Positions 1 through 5,763 of a DNA stretch of 7,777 nucleotides are shown here, piece by piece (position 1 is the stretch's first letter; each line of letters begins with the position of its first letter). A program made the position numbers and the translations under genes. Location of the stretch: assembly GCA_041572275.1 (NCBI GenBank), contig JBFFSQ010000144.1, positions 1 to 7,777 of the forward strand, given 5' to 3'. Under the pieces are notes generated by a model, which saw only the letters and a list, made by a program, of their open reading frames with translations, was not told where the DNA came from and did not search any database. This DNA comes from JBFFSQ01 sp041572275. GTDB lineage: Bacteria; Pseudomonadota; Gammaproteobacteria; SZUA-229.

Positions 1-1790
1 CGATCAGATGCAAAAATGCGCATCAGGTCATCTTGCAATGACAGGTAAAAACGTGTTGAACCTACATCACCCTGTCGACCGGAGCGACCTCGGAGCTGGT
101 TATCAATACGCCGAGATTCATGGCGCTCACTGCCGATCACATGCAAACCACCGGCTTCCAGTACCTGTTGGTGACTTTGTTGCCATTGCTCATTAAGCGC
201 CTGCTTGTCTGCATCGCTCATATCAGGTTTCTGGGCCAGCTCTACATTGATGTTACCGCCGAGTACGATATCGGTACCACGACCCGCCATATTGGTTGCG
301 ATAGTTACTGCACCAGGACTACCTGCTTCAGCAATAATCATCGCCTCACGTTCATGCTGCTTGGCATTCAACACATTATGTTTAATTTTCGCCTTGTCCA
401 ATTGTGCAGATAAGTATTCTGAAGCTTCGATCGAAGCAGTACCCACAAGAACCGGCTGTTTACGCTGCTGACATTCCTGGATATCTTCTACAATGGCATC
501 AAATTTTTCTTTTTGGGTTAAGAAAATTAAATCACCGTAGTCTTTTCGTGCAATATCGAGGTGGGTCGGAATAACCATGACCTCAAGGCCGTAAATCTGC
601 TGGAACTCAAAGGCCTCGGTATCAGCCGTACCTGTCATACCTGCAAGTTTGTTATAGAGACGGAAGTAGTTCTGGAATGTAATAGAGGCTAGTGTCTGAT
701 TTTCATTTTCAATGGCAACACCTTCTTTAGCCTCTATCGCCTGGTGCAAACCATCGGACCAACGCCGCCCCTCCATGGTACGACCAGTAAATTCATCAAC
801 GATTACAATCTTGCCATTCTGAATAATGTAATGGACATCTTTTTGATAGAGAACACTGGCGCGTAATGCGGCATTCAGATAATGCACAAGACTGATATTT
901 GCTGCACTATACAAACTGTCATTGTCTGCAAGAATACCTTCCCGTATTAACAGGTTCTCAACATGTTCGTGACCTGCTTCGGTCATATGTACCTGTTTAC
1001 TTTTTTCATCAACAGTGAAGTCACCTTCTGATTCTTCATCTTCGGCCTGTTTCAATTCTTTCACCAGGTGATTAAACTTCACATAGAGCTCAGAATTGTC
1101 ATTAGTTGGACCCGATATGATTAGCGGTGTTCTCGCCTCATCGATAAGAATTGAATCAACTTCATCGACAATGGCAAAATTCAACTCACGCTGAACTTTT
1201 TCATCGACGCTAAATGCCATGTTGTCACGTAAATAGTCAAAACCGTATTCATTATTGGTGCCATAGGTAATATCTGCAGCATACGCCTGTTTCTTGTCCA
1301 GGTGATCCATACCACTGACGGCGACGCCAACAGTCAGCCCAAGGAACGTGTAAATTTTCCCCATCCATTCAGCATCACGTTTAGCCAGATAATCATTTAC
1401 CGTAATGACGTGAACGCCTTTCCCAGGTAAAGCATTAAGATAAGCTGCCAGTGTCGCCACCAGTGTCTTACCTTCACCCGTACGCATTTCAGCAATCTGT
1501 CCATTATGCAGAGCCAGGCCACCAATCATCTGCACATCAAAATGACGCATACCCATAGTCCGGCGACTGGCCTCGCGTACGGCGGCGAATGCCTCAGGCA
1601 ACAGGCTGTCCAGTGACTCTCCCTGCTCATAGCGTTGGCGAAATTCAATCGTCTTGGCACCTAAAGCTTCGTCACTTAATGCTTCAAACTCAGGCTCCAG
1701 CTTATTGATCTGAGTAACAGTCTTTCGGTATTTTTTAACTTGCCGATCATTACGACTACCAAATACTTTGCGCAGCACTTTAGCTACCAT
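1..1790 (-). CDS. secA: Preprotein translocase ATPase SecA, N-terminal part (runs off left edge)
   Basis: SecA is the motor ATPase that binds the SecYEG channel and pushes unfolded preproteins across the inner membrane. I translated 596 complete codons from the ATG at 1790; the family is usually about 900 residues, so the C-terminal third lies beyond the window. The start MVAKVLRKVFGSRNDRQ aligns with the E. coli N-terminus. Visible motifs are the Walker A segment MRTGEGKT (102-109, K108), the DEVD Walker B box beginning at D209, the motif V segment TNMAGRGTD (499-507) and the arginine-finger segment QLRGRSGRQGD (from 565; R569 and R572). No frameshift or internal stop was seen. An AAGGA Shine-Dalgarno sits 7 nt before the start. 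No secM gene precedes it; an M23 peptidase gene lies upstream on the same strand, 138 bp away. Identity is near certain from sequence similarity. Confidence 0.98.
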   Translation of the reverse strand, partial: MVAKVLRKVFGSRNDRQVKKYRKTVTQINKLEPEFEALSDEALGAKTIEFRQRYEQGESLDSLLPEAFAAVREASRRTMGMRHFDVQMIGGLALHNGQIAEMRTGEGKTLVATLAAYLNALPGKGVHVITVNDYLAKRDAEWMGKIYTFLGLTVGVAVSGMDHLDKKQAYAADITYGTNNEYGFDYLRDNMAFSVDEKVQRELNFAIVDEVDSILIDEARTPLIISGPTNDNSELYVKFNHLVKELKQAEDEESEGDFTVDEKSKQVHMTEAGHEHVENLLIREGILADNDSLYSAANISLVHYLNAALRASVLYQKDVHYIIQNGKIVIVDEFTGRTMEGRRWSDGLHQAIEAKEGVAIENENQTLASITFQNYFRLYNKLAGMTGTADTEAFEFQQIYGLEVMVIPTHLDIARKDYGDLIFLTQKEKFDAIVEDIQECQQRKQPVLVGTASIEASEYLSAQLDKAKIKHNVLNAKQHEREAMIIAEAGSPGAVTIATNMAGRGTDIVLGGNINVELAQKPDMSDADKQALNEQWQQSHQQVLEAGGLHVIGSERHESRRIDNQLRGRSGRQGDVGSTRFYLSLQDDLMRIFASD

Positions 1791-1928
1791 GGGCTAATCC
1801 TTGGACTCGATAAATATAATTGAATTGAGCACAGTATTATGCCCGAGAAAGGCGACTGGCTTAAGCTTGAAGACACAAAAATTGAAGAAAATGTGGAGAA
1901 TATTAAAGAAAAATTACGTTAGCCGAGC
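1791..1928 (-). other. Leader region between the M23 peptidase gene and secA
   Basis: This 138-bp spacer runs from the M23 stop codon to the secA start. Apart from the Shine-Dalgarno, nothing in it is firmly assignable. AT-rich hexamers such as CATAAT (minus strand, 1841-1836) and TATATT (1818-1813) resemble -10 boxes, but I found no convincing -35 at 16-18 bp. No GC-rich hairpin followed by a T-run was seen, so M23 transcripts could read through into secA. Two short open frames cross the region on opposite strands; neither has a good ribosome site. A SecM-like arrest peptide is not recognisable. Confidence 0.4.
1798..1802 (-). promoter_or_regulatory. Ribosome binding site of secA
   Basis: On the minus strand AAGGA lies 7 nt before the ATG at 1790. 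The spacing is good, so this supports the chosen SecA start, which also matches the E. coli N-terminus. Confidence 0.7.
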
Positions 1929-2831
1929 TTATCGCTGAACAAAACGCTGAGGATCAATCTGCCGACCATTTTTCAATACTTCAAAATGCACATGAGGACC
2001 TGTAGAACGGCCGGTTGAACCCATCAATGCGACCATTTCGCCTTTTTTCACAGTCTCACCCACGTTAACAAGATTTTCCTTGTTATGGCCATAGCGTGTA
2101 ACATAACCGTTGCCATGATTAATTTCGACGAGATTACCATAGCCATAGCGTTTACCTGACCAGGTTACCACACCACCAGCAACCGCCAATACGGAACTGC
2201 CGGACTTGGCCGCGAAATCCATGCCTTTATGAAACTGTAATTTACCCGTAAACGGATTGGTGCGCATACCATAGTATGACGATATCCAGCCACGCTTAAT
2301 TGGTCGTCCTTCTGGAAAAACTTCTTCTTCCATATAGCTGTTGATAAGGATATTTTCCAATACGCTTAACTGTTGCTCACGATCTTCCAGTTCCTCGATC
2401 ACTGTATCGATTTCATTACCGAAATCCAGTGTCACATTTGACTCAGAACCTTCTGGACCACCCATACCCGGTGCTTCTTCAAAATTAAACTCGCCTGGAT
2501 CCAGTTTGGCAATTTTGATCAGCTTTTGCCCGAGCGCATTCAAACGAGTGGCATGAGCCTGAATTTGCCCCAGCCTTGCTGCCAGCGCATCAAGATCAGC
2601 CTGCGCATTGAAACGTGTTTGATCAATCAACTGCCGCTGTAATTCGATTTCGCTCTGTACCAGGGCCAGCCGCTCAGATGATTGTGTGGTATTTCCCCAC
2701 CAATAACCCATGATACCGACTCCTGAAGCGACAATTAGCATAAAAACAGCTAATAGCGATAACTGGCCGGGACTTCCAATCTGAACACGATAGGGTCTAC
2801 CGCGAAATTTGCTGAGCAGGATGATATTCAT
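1929..2831 (-). CDS. Membrane-anchored M23 (LytM-type) metallopeptidase
   Basis: The 300-residue protein has a short basic cytoplasmic start, one membrane segment at about 24-45 and a predicted coiled-coil stretch at about 50-110. A Gly/Glu-rich linker (112-135) and a second helical, acidic stretch (140-170) follow. The C-terminal M23 domain runs from about 175 to 297. Zinc and catalytic residues of the LytM family are present: H201 and D205 (HKGMD), H249 (RYGH), and H280 and H282 (HVHFE). It is therefore predicted to be a catalytically competent endopeptidase cutting peptidoglycan cross-bridges in the periplasm. This differs from EnvC/NlpD-type activators, which have lost zinc ligands. As I recall, an M23 gene holds the same position before secA in Pseudomonas. 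The start ATG at 2831 lacks a clear Shine-Dalgarno, but no other in-frame start fits the membrane topology better. Substrate and partners are inferred. Confidence 0.92.
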   Translation of the reverse strand: MNIILLSKFRGRPYRVQIGSPGQLSLLAVFMLIVASGVGIMGYWWGNTTQSSERLALVQSEIELQRQLIDQTRFNAQADLDALAARLGQIQAHATRLNALGQKLIKIAKLDPGEFNFEEAPGMGGPEGSESNVTLDFGNEIDTVIEELEDREQQLSVLENILINSYMEEEVFPEGRPIKRGWISSYYGMRTNPFTGKLQFHKGMDFAAKSGSSVLAVAGGVVTWSGKRYGYGNLVEINHGNGYVTRYGHNKENLVNVGETVKKGEMVALMGSTGRSTGPHVHFEVLKNGRQIDPQRFVQR

Positions 2832-2967
2832 GAGTGAAATTTTTTTATAATTAATGACCTATGCTGGGATAATAACCTAAAGTATAGTTTCTAACATACT
2901 AGAATGTGTGAATTGAGCCATAAAATAACCTATTCACCACAGCCAGTCGAACAATTATTACACAATT
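2832..2967. promoter_or_regulatory. Divergent intergenic region between the M23 gene and dciA
   Basis: This 136-bp AT-rich spacer must hold the start signals for two divergent genes. Overlapping -10-like hexamers occur at 2881-2888: TATACT on the minus strand (2886-2881) and TATAGT on the plus strand (2883-2888). On the minus strand TTCACA (2912-2907) lies 20 bp from TATACT, longer than the usual spacer. No good plus-strand -35 was found. A small inverted repeat, TTCTA-6-TAGAA, lies at 2889-2904. Neither flanking start codon has a clear Shine-Dalgarno. Promoter function is inferred from gene orientation, not from strong motifs. Confidence 0.4.
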
Positions 2968-3375
2968 ATGAAATCGATCTCCAATATCATTAGCCTAAAA
3001 CTCCAATCCAGGGCACATTTACTGGAAAAATTAACGGCCATTACCACTGCCTGCCTGCCGGAAAGCTGTCACGGCCATGTAAGTGCAGCAGGTATACGGG
3101 ACAATCAACTGATTTTGATCTCAGACTCCCCGGTCTGGGGCTCAAGAATCAGATTATCTAGTCAGAGCATTTTGCAAATGATCGCAGAGCATACTGATCT
3201 GCAACCAACCGGGATACGGATTCGACAGGCTCAGCCCAGAAAGGTACCTGAACCACCTGTTCGACATCATCGACATCTCGATAGCCGTACTTCACACATG
3301 ATTTCCCAGGCAGCTGAATCTATCACTGACCCAGACTTAAAGCAGGCACTGTTGCGTCTATCGAGGAAAAGATAA
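2968..3375 (+). CDS. dciA: DciA-like protein (DUF721), replicative helicase operator
   Basis: DciA proteins load or activate the replicative helicase DnaB in bacteria that lack DnaC- or DnaI-type loaders. This 135-residue protein shows the family layout. An N-terminal KH-like domain (about 5-88) contains the hallmark SDSPVWGSRIRL segment with W57, followed by a helix (SILQMIAEHT). A short basic, Pro/His-rich linker (about 89-108) leads to a C-terminal amphipathic helix (110-134) carrying SITDPDLKQALLRLSRKR. It is the only plus-strand gene here, diverging from the M23 gene and converging on lpxC, 7 bp from stop to stop. As I recall, Pseudomonas has a DUF721 gene at the same locus. The ATG at 2968 has no visible Shine-Dalgarno, and the frame is open upstream only to 2929 with no better start codon. 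Sequence conservation in this family is low, so the assignment rests on pattern plus position. Confidence 0.85.
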   Translation: MKSISNIISLKLQSRAHLLEKLTAITTACLPESCHGHVSAAGIRDNQLILISDSPVWGSRIRLSSQSILQMIAEHTDLQPTGIRIRQAQPRKVPEPPVRHHRHLDSRTSHMISQAAESITDPDLKQALLRLSRKR

Positions 3376-3382
3376 AAGGATA

Positions 3383-4294
3383 TCAGGCGTGAACAGGCTT
3401 GGAATAGGAAATTGGTGAAATGGCATCTTCATCTTCAAATGTCACTTCTTCCCAGGCTTCTTTATCAGCAACCAGCGCCTTCAGCAATTTGTTATTTAAG
3501 GCATGCCCCGAGCGAAAACCGGAATAAGCACCGATCAGACTGTGCCCCAACAGGTACAAATCACCTATAGCATCGAGGATTTTGTGTTTAACAAACTCAT
3601 CCTCATAGCGCAGACCATCTTCATTCAGAACTCTGAATTCATCAACACCAATCGCATTATCAAGACTAGCACCTAGAGCCAGATTATTATCACGTAATTT
3701 TTCAAAATCACTCATAAAACCAAAGGTACGTGCACGACTCACCTCTTTCACGAATGAGGTTGATGAAAAATCAATTACCGCATTCTGCGGTGTACCATTA
3801 AAGACAGGATGATTAAAATCTATGGTAAAACTAACCTTAAAGCCTTCAAACGGCTCAAATCGCGCCCATTTATCCTGCTCTTCAATCAATACCGGACGCT
3901 TAATGCGTATAAATCGCTTAGGCGCATCCTGCTCGATCACACCCGCAGATTGCAACAGAAACACAAAAGGACCTGAGCTACCATCCATAATGGGTACTTC
4001 GCCAGTACTTAAATCTACATAAGCATTGTCGATACCCAAACCTGCCATCGCTGACAGCAAATGTTCAACAGTAGAAACAGTAACGCCATTTTCACCCAAT
4101 GTCGTAGATAAATTCGTATCACATACATTTTCGGCCGTAGCCCTGATATCAACTGGCGAATCAAGATCAACACGACGGAAAACAACACCTGTATCAGGCG
4201 CAGCAGGGCGCAGTGTCAGATAAACCTTATTTCCAGTATGCAGACCCACACCGGTGGCGCGGATAACATTCTTTAATGTACGTTGACGAATCAA
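3383..4294 (-). CDS. lpxC: UDP-3-O-acyl-N-acetylglucosamine deacetylase LpxC
   Basis: LpxC catalyses the committed step of lipid A synthesis, a zinc-dependent deacetylation of UDP-3-O-acyl-GlcNAc in the cytoplasm. The product is 303 residues, against 305 in E. coli. Catalytic features sit one residue lower than in E. coli: E77 and H78 (STVEHLL), H237 and D241 (HKILDAIGD), and H264 (RSGHALNNK). The substrate-pocket segment SRARTFGFM (186-194) and the N-terminal MIRQRTLKNVIRATGVGLHTG also match. The start codon is TTG at 4294-4292; alignment with the E. coli N-terminus fixes it, and no in-frame ATG lies nearby. AGGA 10 nt upstream is a weak ribosome site. It follows ftsZ on the same strand after a 185-bp leader with promoter-like boxes. 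The C-terminus (SPISYSKPVHA) lacks the E. coli-type AVLA degradation tail. Confidence 0.98.
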   Translation of the reverse strand: MIRQRTLKNVIRATGVGLHTGNKVYLTLRPAAPDTGVVFRRVDLDSPVDIRATAENVCDTNLSTTLGENGVTVSTVEHLLSAMAGLGIDNAYVDLSTGEVPIMDGSSGPFVFLLQSAGVIEQDAPKRFIRIKRPVLIEEQDKWARFEPFEGFKVSFTIDFNHPVFNGTPQNAVIDFSSTSFVKEVSRARTFGFMSDFEKLRDNNLALGASLDNAIGVDEFRVLNEDGLRYEDEFVKHKILDAIGDLYLLGHSLIGAYSGFRSGHALNNKLLKALVADKEAWEEVTFEDEDAISPISYSKPVHA

Positions 4295-4304
4295 ATGCCT
4301 AGTG

Positions 4305-4308
4305 TCCT
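4305..4308 (-). promoter_or_regulatory. Weak ribosome binding site before the TTG start of lpxC
   Basis: AGGA on the minus strand lies 10 nt before the TTG start codon at 4294. Site and start codon are both suboptimal, which suggests modest translation of lpxC. The start is set mainly by homology at the N-terminus, not by this site. Confidence 0.45.
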
Positions 4309-4340
4309 GTTCAATAAATACATAAAATCAACACGAAATC

Positions 4341-4406
4341 GCAAAAGTATACATGAAAAACATATCTTTTGTATGCTTTTACTACCTTCTACAGCAAAAA
4401 AGTATA
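4341..4406 (-). promoter_or_regulatory. Candidate lpxC promoter region with duplicated -10-like boxes
   Basis: On the minus strand TATACT occurs twice, at 4406-4401 and 4351-4346. Each copy lies in a similar context: plus-strand GCAAAAAAGTATA at 4394-4406 and GCAAAAGTATA at 4341-4351. Each hexamer matches the sigma-70 -10 consensus in five of six positions. No convincing -35 hexamer is found 16-18 bp upstream of either, so any promoter would be activator-dependent or unusual. The region lies wholly in the ftsZ-lpxC spacer, where a separate lpxC promoter would be expected. Confidence 0.35.
4356..4380 (-). terminator. AT-rich stem-loop with T-run in the lpxC leader, possible weak terminator or attenuator
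   Basis: Read on the minus strand, AAAAGCATA and TATGTTTTT can pair over 9 positions, including one G-U pair, around a 7-nt loop. The 3' arm ends in five Ts. The stem has little GC, so it would be a weak intrinsic terminator at best. It lies downstream of ftsZ and between the two TATACT boxes of the lpxC leader. Confidence 0.3.
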
Positions 4407-4479
4407 GTCTAATATTTACTTTATTCCTTGAAATATCACACAAAAGCCAACATTCCGTATATTTTCTTGATCAACCCCA

Positions 4480-5622
4480 TCAATCGGCCTGACGCCTTAA
4501 AAATGCTGGAATATCCATCATATCGTCGTCAAACATATCAGCTGAACTGTATTTATCACCTGCTGCTTTCTTTCTTAACACCGTTGGTTTCTCTAGTGAG
4601 CCAAAGTCTACATCACCATTATTGGTTCTTTGTACCGCTTTCATCGGTGCCTGCTTTGGCGCAGTTCCCTGATGTCCCAGACCTGTAGCTACCACAGTGA
4701 CGCGCAACTCATCCTGCAAATTTTCATCAATAGCGGTGCCCATCACTACCACAGCTTCTTCCGAAGCAAAATCGCTAATAATTGCACCAATATCTTCGAA
4801 TTCACCCAGTGTCAGGTTCGTGCCGGTAACATTAACAAGAATACCTCGTGCACCCGCAATATTGACATCTTCCAGTAAGGGACTGGCAACAGCCGCCTCG
4901 GCTGCCTCACGTGCGCGCTCTTCACCGCTGGCCAAACCTGAGCCCATCATGCCCATACCATTCTGAGACATGACCGTGCGTACGTCAGCAAAATCCACAT
5001 TTATGACTCCAGGGTGCGTAATAAGTTCAGTTATGCCCTGTACCGCATTATGCAGGACATCATTGGCACCACGGAATGCGTTCATCAAATCAAAGTCACG
5101 CCCATAAACACTCAGCAACTTATCATTAGGAATAGTAATTAGCGAATCTACATGCTGACTCAGATCTTCAATCCCCTTCATCGCAATTTTCATGCGATTT
5201 GCACCCTCAAACACAAAGGGTTTGGTGACTACGCCAACAGTAAGTATTCCCATATCACGGGCAATTTGTGCTACCACAGGTGCTGCACCTGTACCGGTAC
5301 CACCACCCATGCCTGCTGTAATGAACACCATATCGGCCCCCATTAAAGCTTCCTGAATACGTTCACGGTCTTCAAGTGCCGCCTGACGACCGATTTCAGG
5401 ATTGGCACCGGCACCCAGACCTTTGGTGATATTGCCACCAATCTGCAAGGACATGGTGCCTTCAATTTTGGTCAATGCCTGTGCATCGGTATTAGCACAA
5501 AGAAAATCCACACCGTTAATACCACTGGTGAGCATGTGTTGAACGGCGTTACCACCGCCGCCGCCAACGCCAATGACCTTGATCACAGCGTCTTGAGCAA
5601 CCGAATCCATTAATTCAAACAT
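4480..5622 (-). CDS. ftsZ: Cell division protein FtsZ
   Basis: FtsZ is the tubulin-like GTPase that assembles into the cytoplasmic Z-ring and organises the divisome. The protein is 380 residues, close to the 383 of E. coli. It shows the glycine-rich IGVGGGGGNAV loop (17-27), the tubulin signature GGGTGTG (106-112) and the T7 synergy loop NVDFAD (208-213; D210 and D213), which activates GTP hydrolysis in the neighbouring subunit. The C-terminal domain runs to about 316, followed by a flexible acidic linker. The C-terminal peptide DIPAFLRRQAD (370-380) binds FtsA and ZipA. The start is supported by MFELMDS matching the family and by a strong GAGGAG site 7 nt upstream. ftsA lies upstream across a 141-bp spacer with two hairpins, and lpxC follows. 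No irregularities were seen. Confidence 0.99.
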   Translation of the reverse strand: MFELMDSVAQDAVIKVIGVGGGGGNAVQHMLTSGINGVDFLCANTDAQALTKIEGTMSLQIGGNITKGLGAGANPEIGRQAALEDRERIQEALMGADMVFITAGMGGGTGTGAAPVVAQIARDMGILTVGVVTKPFVFEGANRMKIAMKGIEDLSQHVDSLITIPNDKLLSVYGRDFDLMNAFRGANDVLHNAVQGITELITHPGVINVDFADVRTVMSQNGMGMMGSGLASGEERAREAAEAAVASPLLEDVNIAGARGILVNVTGTNLTLGEFEDIGAIISDFASEEAVVVMGTAIDENLQDELRVTVVATGLGHQGTAPKQAPMKAVQRTNNGDVDFGSLEKPTVLRKKAAGDKYSSADMFDDDMMDIPAFLRRQAD

Positions 5623-5629
5623 TGGCTAT

Positions 5630-5635
5630 CTCCTC
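5630..5635 (-). promoter_or_regulatory. Strong ribosome binding site of ftsZ
   Basis: GAGGAG on the minus strand lies 7 nt before the ATG at 5622. This is the best Shine-Dalgarno in the window, in keeping with the high level at which FtsZ is normally made. Confidence 0.85.
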
Positions 5636-5646
5636 ATTTTGATATT

Positions 5647-5675
5647 TGTATACAGATATATAAATTCCGTCGCAA
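5647..5675 (-). promoter_or_regulatory. Candidate promoter directly upstream of ftsZ
   Basis: On the minus strand TTGCGA (5675-5670) and TATACA (5652-5647) are separated by 17 bp. Each matches its sigma-70 consensus in four of six positions. Transcription would begin near 5640, giving a leader of roughly 18 nt that still contains the Shine-Dalgarno. The -35 overlaps the hairpin at 5668-5693. Additional ftsZ promoters within the dcw cluster are known in other bacteria; this one is inferred from motif and spacing only. Confidence 0.3.
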
Positions 5676-5693
5676 CCTCTAGGTTCAGCGACG
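5668..5693 (-). repeat. GC-rich stem-loop in the ftsA-ftsZ spacer
   Basis: CGTCGC and GCGACG pair as the outer 6-bp stem, and AACC pairs with GGTT as a 4-bp inner stem. The loop has 4 nt, and there is a 2-nt bulge on one side. On the minus strand the hairpin ends about 45 nt before the ftsZ start and is followed by AT-rich sequence, not a clean T-run, so it is not a classical terminator. It could be a transcript-processing or stability element, a translation regulator or a protein-binding inverted repeat. Confidence 0.55.
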
Positions 5694-5720
5694 ACCTGTT
5701 GTATTTGTTGATCATGCATA

Positions 5721-5750
5721 GGCCTGATTACATTTTTCTCGTAAGAGGCC
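5721..5750 (-). repeat. Second imperfect stem-loop in the ftsA-ftsZ spacer
   Basis: GGCCT (5721-5725) pairs with AGGCC (5746-5750), and TTAC (5728-5731) pairs with GTAA (5741-5744). The loop is 9 nt and there is a small asymmetric internal loop. The structure begins 13 bp after the ftsA stop codon when read on the minus strand. No T-run follows it. It may protect the 3' end of the ftsQA transcript; function is not established. Confidence 0.35.
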
Positions 5751-5763
5751 AGTATTCCGGACA

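Noticed and set aside
8..471. Plus-strand open frames opposite secA
   Set aside because: They are antisense shadows of a well-conserved SecA reading frame with intact helicase motifs.
1839..1922. 27-residue plus-strand open frame (begins MPEKGDWLKLEDTK) in the secA leader
   Set aside because: There is no ribosome site or promoter, it is very short, and it lies opposite the leader of secA. It is compositionally purine-rich and probably fortuitous.
1791..1928. A SecM-like secretion monitor upstream of secA
   Set aside because: No ATG-initiated frame and no arrest motif of the F-x4-W-I-x4-GIRAGP type is present on the secA strand; the spacer is too short for secM.
2889..2904. TTCTA-6-TAGAA inverted repeat as an operator
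   Set aside because: Five-base AT-rich arms are expected by chance in a region this AT-rich, and no known binding motif matches.
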